A stretch of 41,922 bases of DNA from SH-MAG3 sp035461245 (GTDB taxonomy: Bacteria; Gemmatimonadota; Gemmatimonadetes; Longimicrobiales; RSA9), in assembly GCA_035461245.1 (NCBI GenBank), contig DATHVP010000020.1:1-41922 (forward strand), given 5' to 3'. Shown in pieces: positions 7,085 through 14,377 of this stretch. Each line of letters opens with the position of its first letter. Position 1 is the stretch's first letter. A program made the position numbers and the translations under genes. The notes under the pieces were generated by a model. The model had not been told where the DNA came from, did not search any database, and saw only the letters and a list, made by a program, of their open reading frames with translations.

Positions 7085-7824
7085 ACGCGCCCGCACCGGC
7101 GGCCTCTCTCTACGTGAAGCATGCCATGGCGGCGGATCGCGGGGCGTGGTCGGTGGAAAGGGACGTCCCCTGGAAGGCCATCGATTCGCGGCGGGCCCTG
7201 ACGCAGCCGGAACTGCTGGCACAGGTCCGGGATGCCGCCCTCATCGAGTCGTTTCACCCCGTGAACCTGGCGCGGCTGATGCGCGCTACATGGGACGACA
7301 TCGACGCCGGCGTCTGCCTCTCGCTGGAGGCGTACGAAGGGTTCAAGCACTTCCATGCGCTGCGCCTGTACCTCGACGCCGTGGGTTACCGACCGGCCAT
7401 CACCGACTCCGAACTGGTGCAGATCCGGGAGGCCGGCGCCGTCCGCGAGATCGCTGCAAGCGAGGTGATCGAACGGCTCGTTGAGTTCATGCTGTCCGAA
7501 CACCTGGCCGCCTACTTCTTCCGGCGCCTCTCCCAGCAGGCCGCCGAGCCGGTGCTGCGGAAGCTGCTGAAACTCATCGCTGCCGATGAGGTCCGCCATG
7601 CGCAGAGTGCTTCCGACCTGCTGGCGAAGCGGATTGCCGCGGACCCGGCAGTCGCCTCTCGCGTGCTGGACGCAGCGGCGGACTTCCGTCACTACGGCGA
7701 CGAGGTGGTCGGCTCGGTGCCCGTGGCAATGCACGGGGATGAGACGGCCATCCGGACATTTGCCGGCCGGATCGAGCGCCTGTGCGGCACGCGACTGGTG
7801 GATCACCTGAAAACTCGGCTGTAA
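7081..7824 (+). CDS. Ferritin-like diiron-type protein (acyl-ACP desaturase-like)
   Basis: A 247-residue helical protein with the pattern of the ferritin-like acyl-ACP desaturase/diiron oxidase group: ESFHPVNLARLMRATWDD (helix 1, Glu56), EGFKHFHALRLYLDAVG (helix 2), SEHLAAYFFRRL (helix 3, Glu140) and AADEVRHAQ (helix 4, Glu170-x-x-His173). The helix 2 motif is normally EExxH; here it reads E-G-F-K-H, so the second Glu, a bridging iron ligand, is Gly87. Either Glu83/Glu86 replaces it or the site is altered. In the operon it would act on a carrier-protein-bound intermediate, for example by desaturation, hydroxylation or N-oxidation; this is inference. The start overlaps the ligase stop by ATGA and has GGGAGG upstream. 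Confidence 0.7.
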   Translation: MNAPAPAASLYVKHAMAADRGAWSVERDVPWKAIDSRRALTQPELLAQVRDAALIESFHPVNLARLMRATWDDIDAGVCLSLEAYEGFKHFHALRLYLDAVGYRPAITDSELVQIREAGAVREIAASEVIERLVEFMLSEHLAAYFFRRLSQQAAEPVLRKLLKLIAADEVRHAQSASDLLAKRIAADPAVASRVLDAAADFRHYGDEVVGSVPVAMHGDETAIRTFAGRIERLCGTRLVDHLKTRL

Positions 7825-7839
7825 CGCCCGGGGGCAACA

Positions 7840-8397
7840 ATGCAGATCACGGAACAGGAACTGGCACTGCTGAACTTCTACCGCGCGTCCGAGCTGCATG
7901 GCGGGCTGGTGCTGGGCCACCTCGCCCAGTGGGCACGGGACCCGTACCTGCTGGAACGCCTGACCCGCCATAGCGCGGAAGAGGTGATGCACGCCCAACT
8001 GTGGACGGACACCATCGTCGCGGTGGGTGGCCGGCCGCGGCCTGTGCGTCGAACCTACCAGACCCGTTATGCCCGGGAGCTGGGAGCCGTCGGCAGTGTG
8101 TTCCAGGTGCTGGCGCTGACCCAGGTCTTCGAGCGGCGGGTCTATCGCCATTTCCTGGAGCACGAGCGCCGCCCCGGCACGCACCCGCTGGTGCGGGCAA
8201 CGCTGCGCCGGATGGTGGACGAGGAAAAGGATCACCTGAACTGGGTGAAGGATTGGCTGCACGACCATGCCCTGCGTCGGGGCCTGGAACTCCGCGCCGT
8301 TCTGGCGCCCTACATTGCCCTGGACGAACGCGTCTATCGCGCCCTCACAGTCGAGTACGGATATGGCCTGGGACCGGGTGCAGGGAGGGTCGCATGA
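7840..8397 (+). CDS. Second ferritin-like diiron protein
   Basis: A 185-residue four-helix-bundle protein. Four helices carry the expected iron ligands in order: Glu18 (RASELHGG), Glu48-x-x-His51 (SAEEVMHAQ), Glu98 (QVFERRVYRHF) and Glu129-x-x-His132 (DEEKDHLNWV). The diiron site therefore looks complete, unlike in the preceding gene. Similar small proteins are rubrerythrin- or MiaE-like oxidases or unassigned ferritin-like proteins. It starts 15 bp after the previous gene with GGGGG before the ATG, and overlaps the methyltransferase start by ATGA. The adjacency of an altered and an intact ferritin-like protein suggests they may form a hetero-oligomer or act in sequence; this is inference. 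Confidence 0.7.
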   Translation: MQITEQELALLNFYRASELHGGLVLGHLAQWARDPYLLERLTRHSAEEVMHAQLWTDTIVAVGGRPRPVRRTYQTRYARELGAVGSVFQVLALTQVFERRVYRHFLEHERRPGTHPLVRATLRRMVDEEKDHLNWVKDWLHDHALRRGLELRAVLAPYIALDERVYRALTVEYGYGLGPGAGRVA

Positions 8398-9026
8398 GCG
8401 CTACTGCAGCCGCTGTCTGGGCCTGCATGCTGAACCTGCTGTTCATTGCGGCCCTGCCTCGCGTGTTCTTCCGCCGCGGCAGGCTGAACGCACGGTGGTG
8501 GCTCAACGCCGCGCCGTTCGCTGTCGCCGGCATCGGCCTGCTACTGGAGTTGGGGTCAGCGATGGGCGACGCAGATGCCGGGACGGTTCACGCCGCTCTG
8601 GCCCTGAGCGCGGTGGCAATCGCGTCCTGTTCCATCGCCCTCATCGCGTATGCCGTCGGGTCCCACCGCGTGCCGGTCTCGCTGTGGCATCAGCAGGACG
8701 ATGCGCCGGCCGCGATCGTGTGCCACGGTGCATACGCGCGCGTGAGGCACCCATTCTACGTCGCGTTCCTGCTGGCGCTCCTGGCGTGCGGGCTGGCGGC
8801 GCCCGGCCCGTTCACCGCAGTCGCCTTCATGTCAGCCGTGATTCTGCTGCAGTGGACGGCGCGACAGGAGGAGGCGCGGCTGCTCGCTTCCGCCGCGGGC
8901 TCCGAGTACGCCGCCTACATGGCGCGGACGGGGCGCTTCCTGCCCTGGCCGGACGCGCGAGGCAGTACGGCCCGGCCGGCGGCGGCGGCGCGTCATGCAT
9001 CGTCGAGGCCGCCGGCGCGGACATGA
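8394..9026 (+). CDS. ICMT/PEMT-like integral membrane methyltransferase
   Basis: A 210-residue membrane protein with about five hydrophobic segments (near residues 5-22, 36-54, 63-85, 118-140 and 143-160). It ends in the SAM-binding signature of isoprenylcysteine carboxyl methyltransferases and phospholipid N-methyltransferases: GAYARVRHPFYVAF, then RQEEARLLASAAGSEYAAYMARTGRFLP. Members methylate carboxyl or amino groups of lipophilic substrates at the membrane. As last gene of the operon it may O- or N-methylate the pathway product, implying a hydrophobic end product. The start overlaps the previous stop (ATGA) with GGGAGGG upstream. Its last 34 bases overlap the 3' end of the convergent LuxR-type gene. 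Confidence 0.8.
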   Translation: MSATAAAVWACMLNLLFIAALPRVFFRRGRLNARWWLNAAPFAVAGIGLLLELGSAMGDADAGTVHAALALSAVAIASCSIALIAYAVGSHRVPVSLWHQQDDAPAAIVCHGAYARVRHPFYVAFLLALLACGLAAPGPFTAVAFMSAVILLQWTARQEEARLLASAAGSEYAAYMARTGRFLPWPDARGSTARPAAAARHASSRPPART

Positions 9027-12025
9027 TCAGCGAGCTCGGCCCGGTTGCTGACACCGAGCTTGCGGAAAATATTGCTGAGGTGTGTGCTCACCGTGCGCAC
9101 GGATATGTCCAGCGCGCGGGCGATGGCCTTGTTGGAGTGCCGAAGGGCCACCAGCCGCGCGATCTCGGCTTCCCGCCCGGTAAGCCCGTCCGGGCCCTCG
9201 GCGCTCGCCCGGGTGGGTGGACGGGCCTCCAGTTCACGGAACTGGCCACGGGTCTTTGCCAGTTCCGGCTCCATGCCGAGGTGGACAAAGACCTCGTGCA
9301 CGTGGCGCAACTCCCGTAGCGCGCCGTCGCGGTCACCGATGTCGGCCAGTCGGCCAGCGAGCTGGCGACGCAGGCGGGCCGCCTCGGGCACGATGGGTAT
9401 GGAATCCAGCGTCGTGGCGGCTTCGGAAAGCATGCTGCACGCCGACTGCACATCGCCGCGCAACCACTGGGCGATGGCCCGGCTCGTATCGGCCCACGCG
9501 AGGCCGAGAATATGGCCGAGTCGCTCCGAGTCACGCCGGAGCCGGGCCTCGCACCGCAGCGCTCCCTCCACGTCCAGCAGGTGACAGTAGGCTTCCGTCA
9601 CCATGGGCAACAGTCGGTGGATGGTCCAGAAGACGTAGCCGGAACGATCGGCGATCTCCAGCCCCGCCTCACCGACAGCTATGGCCTCCCTGAACTCGCC
9701 ACGGTGCAGGTGGTACGCTGCCATACCGATGTGAGCCGGTACAACGGCGTGAACGTCCACCGGTCGGTCCGTGGCCGTGCCCGGTGCGGCCAGCGCCCAG
9801 GCCTCCCGTATCAGGGCGCCGCCCCGCTCCGTGTCGCCCCGGCCGAGATGGATGATGGCGGTCCACACCAGGATCCGGGTCAGCACCGGTGCCTGGTTCA
9901 GGCTGCGGGCCAGGGTAATGGCATTCTCGCCGACGCCGAGGGCGCGGTCCCAGTCGCCCGTGCTCCAGAAATATTCAATGGAGAGTTCGGCGGTGGCGAG
10001 TGAGAAGAGCGGCGAGCGCAACTCAGCCGCCATCGACTCCGCCGCGTCAATGTGCTCACGCATGACTGACACACGCCCGGTCAGCCCCTCGAGCAGCGCC
10101 AGCGCCCAGTGACACGAGAAGACGACGTCGTCTTCACCGGCGGCGCGGGCATGGCGCACCGCCTCCGCCCCGTGCCTGCGCGCGCGGTCCGGTGGTCCTG
10201 TCCATGTATAGAAGATGAGCAGCGCGCGATGGGCCCGGGCCAGCAGCGCATCGTCGCCGGACGTGTCCGCCAGCTCCAGGACGGCTTCCGCCTCGGCGAT
10301 GGCCTCCGCGCCGCGTCCCAGCTCATGCAGCGCGTTGGCTGCTCCAAGCCGCAGGCGGGCTTCCAGGGCCGTGTCCCCGGCCGATTTCGCGGCCGCCGTT
10401 CCTTCCCTGAACACGTGCAGCGCCTCCTCGTGCCGACCACCCCAGTAGGAGGCGAGGGCGAGGCCGCGGCGCATCTGGGCTGCCGCGATGACATCATTGG
10501 CAGCCAGAGCGTCATCGAGCAGGGCTCGCCACAGGGAGATGGCTTCATCGTATTCACCCAGTCGCTGCCGCGCCCGGGCCAGCAGCTGCATCGCCCGGCG
10601 TCGTTCGGGGTCCGGCGCGGCGGCTTCTGCATCGAGCAGCGACAGCGCCAGCGACAGGTAGTTCGCCGCTTCGCGATTGGCGAAGCGGCGCAGGGCGGCC
10701 GCGCCGGCCAGGACCAGGTAGCGGGTGGCATCACCGCTGCTCCCCAGCACGTCAGACCGCGCGTAGTGATACGCCAGTTCATCCGCGTGCTCGTCCGCCC
10801 GTCCACCATGGCGGGCCTGGAGTGCGGCGGCGATGGCGCCGTGCAGTGCCCGGGAACGCGCGAGGCCCAGTTCACTGTAGAGGACTTCCCGGATCATGGG
10901 GTGCGCGAAGTCGTAGACGACCCGGCCGTCGCTCTCCGCCTCCGTAATGGTGCCGGCCGCCCGCAACTCGTCCAGCGACGCGAGCAGGTCGGGAACGGCT
11001 GTGGCCGTGAGTTCCCGCAGCAGCCCGTGCTCCGCGCGCATGCCGAGTGCGGCCATGTGACTGGCGACGGCGCGGGCCGTACCGCTCAGGCGGTCGAGTC
11101 GTGCCGTGACCGCATCCCGCACTGTCGGCGGCAGTTCCAGTTCGCGCAGGTTCCAGCCCGTCCACCGGCCCACGTCCCGGCGCAGCAGCCCGCGGTCCAC
11201 CAGTGTACGCAGCGTCTCCTGCAGAAAGAATACGTTGCCCCGCGTCCAGTCGTAGAGTCGCGCCGGAAAATCACCCAGCTCCTCCCAGGTCACATCGAAG
11301 GCGCTCCGCAGCAACTCGCCAGTCTCACGGGCCGTCAGGGCGTGCACCCGGTGCACCCGGGCGATGCCCAGTGGCGACAGCGACTGCTCCAGTTCACGCA
11401 GCGCCGACGCTGCCTCCCGCTCCGACTCGTTCCATGTGCACACGATGGCTACCGGCGCCCCGGCCGTCTGCCGCGCCACGAAGTGCAGCAGCTCCAGGGA
11501 CGCCGGATCCGCCGCGTGCAGGTCGTCCAGCGCAAGGAGCAGCGGCGCCTGCTCCGCCAGACCCGTCAGCAGCTGGGCAATGGTCCAGAAGACACGCGTC
11601 CTGAACTCCGCCGGATCTTCCGCCGCACGCCGACCCTCCACACCGCCCAGCTGCGGGAACACGCTGCCGAGTTCCGCCTCCGAGCCCCGCGTGAGCGTGG
11701 CCAGCGCCTGGGGCGTCCGGGTCCGGAGCAGCGGCAGCAGGGCGTCCGCGAAGAGCGCGTAGGGAACCCCCGACTCCATGGGATAGGCACGCCCGGTCGC
11801 CACGGTAAAGCCCCGCTCCCTGGCCTCCTCCGCTGCTACGCTCGCCAGCCGCGTCTTGCCCGTCCCGGACTCACCCGCCAGCACGAACAGCCCGCCGCCG
11901 GCACCGCGCCCCGCCCTCGCACCGACGCCTGTTCTGCCCCCGCCAGCGGCACGGTCCAGCAGCCCGCGCAGCTGCTCGCGGGCAGCCTGTCGGCCCGTCA
12001 GCGGAAAATCCGGAAAATCACTCAC
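8993..12025 (-). CDS. Large ATP-binding LuxR-family transcriptional regulator (LAL/MalT-like)
   Basis: A 1010-residue STAND-type regulator. It starts at a GTG (12025), has Walker A GESGTGKT (51-58) and Walker B-like LLLALDDLHAAD (about 150-163), then a long helical TPR-like middle (about 400-900) and a C-terminal LuxR helix-turn-helix: LTGREAEIARLVALRHSNKA and VRTVSTHLSNIFRKLGVSNR. Such proteins bind ATP and an inducer and activate transcription, often of linked metabolic clusters. It converges on the carrier-protein operon and overlaps its last gene by 34 bp, so it is a candidate regulator of it, though nothing in the sequence proves this. It has its own unit: the cold-shock gene upstream on the same strand ends in a strong terminator. 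Confidence 0.9.
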   Translation of the reverse strand: MSDFPDFPLTGRQAAREQLRGLLDRAAGGGRTGVGARAGRGAGGGLFVLAGESGTGKTRLASVAAEEARERGFTVATGRAYPMESGVPYALFADALLPLLRTRTPQALATLTRGSEAELGSVFPQLGGVEGRRAAEDPAEFRTRVFWTIAQLLTGLAEQAPLLLALDDLHAADPASLELLHFVARQTAGAPVAIVCTWNESEREAASALRELEQSLSPLGIARVHRVHALTARETGELLRSAFDVTWEELGDFPARLYDWTRGNVFFLQETLRTLVDRGLLRRDVGRWTGWNLRELELPPTVRDAVTARLDRLSGTARAVASHMAALGMRAEHGLLRELTATAVPDLLASLDELRAAGTITEAESDGRVVYDFAHPMIREVLYSELGLARSRALHGAIAAALQARHGGRADEHADELAYHYARSDVLGSSGDATRYLVLAGAAALRRFANREAANYLSLALSLLDAEAAAPDPERRRAMQLLARARQRLGEYDEAISLWRALLDDALAANDVIAAAQMRRGLALASYWGGRHEEALHVFREGTAAAKSAGDTALEARLRLGAANALHELGRGAEAIAEAEAVLELADTSGDDALLARAHRALLIFYTWTGPPDRARRHGAEAVRHARAAGEDDVVFSCHWALALLEGLTGRVSVMREHIDAAESMAAELRSPLFSLATAELSIEYFWSTGDWDRALGVGENAITLARSLNQAPVLTRILVWTAIIHLGRGDTERGGALIREAWALAAPGTATDRPVDVHAVVPAHIGMAAYHLHRGEFREAIAVGEAGLEIADRSGYVFWTIHRLLPMVTEAYCHLLDVEGALRCEARLRRDSERLGHILGLAWADTSRAIAQWLRGDVQSACSMLSEAATTLDSIPIVPEAARLRRQLAGRLADIGDRDGALRELRHVHEVFVHLGMEPELAKTRGQFRELEARPPTRASAEGPDGLTGREAEIARLVALRHSNKAIARALDISVRTVSTHLSNIFRKLGVSNRAELADHVRAGGLDDA

Positions 12026-12117
12026 GTCGCCCTGGGATCATGCTCGATGCGCTTGCCGCGGCACCGCCGTGGGGAGGGGCGCCGGCCATGGATCGTCACG
12101 GATTCAGTTTGCAGCAG

Positions 12118-12151
12118 AAAGGGCCGCCCCCGCCAGAGCGGGAACGGCCCT
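12118..12151 (-). terminator. Rho-independent terminator of the cold-shock gene
   Basis: Read on the minus strand, AGGGCCG (12151-12145) pairs with CGGCCCT (12126-12120) and an inner CCCGC/GCGGG pair closes a TCTG loop; TTTCT follows. It begins 28 bp after the cold-shock stop codon and separates that gene from the LuxR-type regulator downstream. Confidence 0.85.
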
Positions 12152-12179
12152 CCTGTCTGGCCCGTGAAGGGCTCAGGGA

Positions 12180-12389
12180 CTAGGCGAGGCGCGTAACGTT
12201 CGTCGCCTTGGGGCCCTTCGGCTCCTCGATCAGGTCGAACTCCACCTGCTCGCCTTCAGCCAGCGTCTTGAAGCCGCTGCCCTGAATGGCCGTGTGGTGG
12301 ACGAAGCAATCCTTCGAACCGTTCTCCGGCGTGATGAAGCCGAAGCCCTTGGAATCGTTGAACCACTTCACGGTGCCCTTGGTACGCAT
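12180..12389 (-). CDS. csp: Cold-shock domain protein (CspA family)
   Basis: A 69-residue single cold-shock domain with both RNA-binding motifs: KGTVKWFNDSKGFGFI (RNP1) and DCFVHHTAI (RNP2), and the usual C-terminus GPKATNVTRLA. RNP2 has VHH where VHF or VHW is common. It binds single-stranded nucleic acid and melts mRNA structure. The ATG at 12389 has AGGAG seven bases upstream; an upstream in-frame extension has no homology. A long leader with two mutually exclusive stems covering the ribosome site (12389-12435) and a candidate promoter about 160 bp upstream suggest control at the mRNA level, as for E. coli cspA. A strong terminator follows. Confidence 0.96.
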   Translation of the reverse strand: MRTKGTVKWFNDSKGFGFITPENGSKDCFVHHTAIQGSGFKTLAEGEQVEFDLIEEPKGPKATNVTRLA

Positions 12390-12435
12390 ACCGAAACTCC
12401 TGGTACTGTGGAGGACGTCGAGTTTCGGTAGTACC
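12389..12435 (-). promoter_or_regulatory. Cold-shock mRNA leader with competing stems over the ribosome binding site
   Basis: In the minus-strand transcript, TACCGAAACTC (12430-12420) is perfectly complementary over 11 bp to GAGTTTCGGTA (12399-12389), a segment holding GAG of the AGGAG ribosome site and the A of the start codon. A second pair, GGTACT (12435-12430) with AGTACC (12407-12402), crosses the first. With no linker and only two bases between strands, both cannot easily form together. The longer stem would hide the ribosome site; the 6-bp stem would leave it free. This resembles a temperature- or chaperone-responsive switch. The pairing is seen; the function is inferred. Confidence 0.6.
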
Positions 12436-12730
12436 GAACCGCCGATCCATCCTGTTGTCCTTGACGGGACCCTTTCCCGCCCTGTGTGGCCGGACGAACA
12501 AAAGACGGAACTGATCCTGCCAGTCCCGCCTGGCCGTCCGAACACAGGAACAAACTAATGCAAGGCTCATGAGAACACAAGGAAAACATCTGGCGTGGTG
12601 CCGACCCCGGCGAGTCAGCCCCTTTGCGGGGGGCGGAACGGGCGCCCCGGGCGGGCGATCGGCCGCGCCCCTTGGGTCCGGAAGTCGCGGCGTCTATCAT
12701 GGTGTGGTTGTCCTCGCGGCCTGAGGCGGG
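12436..12730. other. Intergenic DNA between the cold-shock gene and a divergent serine hydrolase
   Basis: No supported gene. It holds the distal part of the cold-shock leader and its candidate promoter (12552-12580). On the other side, towards the hydrolase, a CCCC-TTTGC-GGGG hairpin occurs near 12620-12632 and TCTATCAT lies shortly before the gene, but no convincing -35/-10 pair was found for the plus strand. Confidence 0.4.
12552..12580 (-). promoter_or_regulatory. Candidate sigma-70-type promoter for the cold-shock gene
   Basis: On the minus strand TTGTGT (12580-12575) and TAGTTT (12557-12552) are separated by exactly 17 bp, in a locally AT-rich stretch. This predicts a transcript start near 12545 and a leader of about 155 nt, in line with the long leaders of cold-shock mRNAs. 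The match to consensus is only moderate. Confidence 0.45.
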
Positions 12731-14338
12731 ATGGTGTCCATGAGGGGAAGGATGACAGGGGTACTGCGCGCCGTGCCGGTGGCGGCGCTACCCGCGGTCG
12801 TGCTCACGCTGGCGGGGGCGTCCGTGGCTCAGGCTCAGGCTGGCCGGGCGTCTGCCGGGGCGCGACTGGCTGCCGAGGCGGATTGCCCGGCGGAGTTCGC
12901 CGCGGTACTGGACACGGTGCTGGCGGTGATGTCCGCGCAGCAGTTGCCATCCGTCGCCCTGGCGGCGGCCATCCACGGTGAGGTGGTGTGTGAGACGGCG
13001 GCGGGCTGGGCCGACCGGGACGGTGAGGTGCCGGCCACGGAGCACACCCTGTACTCGCTGGCGTCCATCTCCAAGCCGTTCACCGGCACGGCCGTGATGC
13101 AGCTCGTGGAGCGGGGCCTGGTGGAGCTGGACGCGCCGGCGAACAGCTACCTGGGGCTGGCGGGTCTGCGGGCGTTCGAGGGCGACGCGGATGCCGCCAC
13201 GGTCCGGCGGCTGCTGACGCACACGGCGGGGCTGCCGCTGCACTACCAGTTCTTCTACGCCGGCGGTCCACCGGTGCCGACGATGGCAGAGACGATTGCC
13301 CGCTATGGCGTCCTGGTCTACCCGCCCGGGGAGAGGTACGCCTACGCGAACCTCGGCTACGGCGTGCTGGACCACATCGTCAGCCGTGTATCGGAGGGCA
13401 CATACGCCGACTGGATGCGGCGGCAGGTCTTCGAGCCGCTGGGCATGGAGGATACGGCCGTGAGCGACGGCTCGGACCTGGCCGGCCTGGCAGCCGTTCG
13501 GTATGCCAATGACGGCAGCGCCCTGCCGCCCTACACGTTCGACCATGTGGGCGCGTCGGGCGTCTGGTCGAGCGCCTACGACCTGGTGCGGTTCGGCATG
13601 TTCCAGCTGGGCCAGCGTTCGCCGGCCTATTCACATGTGCTCGCCGACAGCTTGCGCGAGCGGATGCAGCTGAGCGCCGTCGTCACCGCACCCGGCCAGG
13701 CCCGGGGTCTCGGCTGGGCCATCACCGAGGACGACAACGGCTACCGCCGCGTTTCCCATACGGGTTCCATGCCCGGCGTGGCGACAGTGCTGAACCTCTA
13801 CCCCGAGGCAGGCCTGGCGGTGGTGGTGCTCACGAATCGCAGCCATCCGCCCTCCGTCGCCCGCGTCGCCCATACCATTGCATCGGTGCTGCTGCCGGAC
13901 TTCGCCGCCACGGCTGCAGCGCGGCAGGCGGTCACCGCGCCGCCGGCCCGGGCGGCGGCAGCACAGGCACCGGCCGCCGACGTGCCCGCCGACCTGCACG
14001 GTGCCTGGCGCGGGGCCGTCCTCCTCCATGAAGACCGCGTGCCCCTCGTGCTGGTGGTGGACGCCGCGGGCGGCGTGCGCGCCCGGCTGGACGCAGGCGC
14101 CGAGATGCCGCTTGAGAACGTGCGCTTCGCAGACGGCTGGCTCACCGGGCGGTTGCAGCAGACACTGGCCCCGGGCGAAGCAACGCCGGCCGAGGAACGG
14201 GACCGCCACGAGGTGGTCCTGAACCTTGTATTGCGCGACGGTGAGCGGCTGGCCGGCTGGGCATCTGCCATCACCGTGGGCGATCCACTCTATGGGGCAG
14301 TGTCGTACCGCATGGAACTGCGCCGGGTGCTGCCGTGA
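12731..14338 (+). CDS. Secreted serine hydrolase, beta-lactamase/PBP class C type
   Basis: A 535-residue protein with an N-terminal signal sequence (VLRAVPVAALPAVVLTLAG, cleavage near AQAQA). The class C beta-lactamase-type catalytic set is present: Ser112-x-x-Lys115 in LASISKPF, Tyr205-Ala-Asn207 in YAYANLGYG, and His343-Thr-Gly345 in SHTGSMPG. The catalytic domain spans about 55-395; an Ala/Pro-rich linker then leads to a 120-residue C-terminal beta-rich domain. Family members are esterases, D-amino-acid peptidases or peptidoglycan hydrolases; the extra domain and the lack of antibiotic-resistance context make a true beta-lactamase unlikely. Starts at ATG 12731, 12740 or 12752 are possible. 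The next gene, 39 bp downstream, encodes another hydrolase of the same superfamily. Confidence 0.87.
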   Translation: MVSMRGRMTGVLRAVPVAALPAVVLTLAGASVAQAQAGRASAGARLAAEADCPAEFAAVLDTVLAVMSAQQLPSVALAAAIHGEVVCETAAGWADRDGEVPATEHTLYSLASISKPFTGTAVMQLVERGLVELDAPANSYLGLAGLRAFEGDADAATVRRLLTHTAGLPLHYQFFYAGGPPVPTMAETIARYGVLVYPPGERYAYANLGYGVLDHIVSRVSEGTYADWMRRQVFEPLGMEDTAVSDGSDLAGLAAVRYANDGSALPPYTFDHVGASGVWSSAYDLVRFGMFQLGQRSPAYSHVLADSLRERMQLSAVVTAPGQARGLGWAITEDDNGYRRVSHTGSMPGVATVLNLYPEAGLAVVVLTNRSHPPSVARVAHTIASVLLPDFAATAAARQAVTAPPARAAAAQAPAADVPADLHGAWRGAVLLHEDRVPLVLVVDAAGGVRARLDAGAEMPLENVRFADGWLTGRLQQTLAPGEATPAEERDRHEVVLNLVLRDGERLAGWASAITVGDPLYGAVSYRMELRRVLP

Positions 14339-14377
14339 CGTGTCGCATCCCTCTGACCCCCACATGACGGAGACCAC

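Noticed and set aside
10109..12196. Long plus-strand reading frame (695 codons) antisense to the LuxR-type regulator
   Set aside because: Its translation is low-complexity (Arg, Gln, Gly, Pro-rich) with no domain, while the opposite strand has a complete regulator. High-GC DNA gives long antisense frames.
12389..12435. True H-type pseudoknot in the cold-shock leader
   Set aside because: The two crossing stems share a nucleotide and have linkers of zero and two bases, too short to span an 11-bp helix; competing structures are more likely.
12731..14338. Antibiotic-resistance beta-lactamase
   Set aside because: The motifs match the broad serine hydrolase superfamily; the extra domain and neighbours do not suggest resistance.
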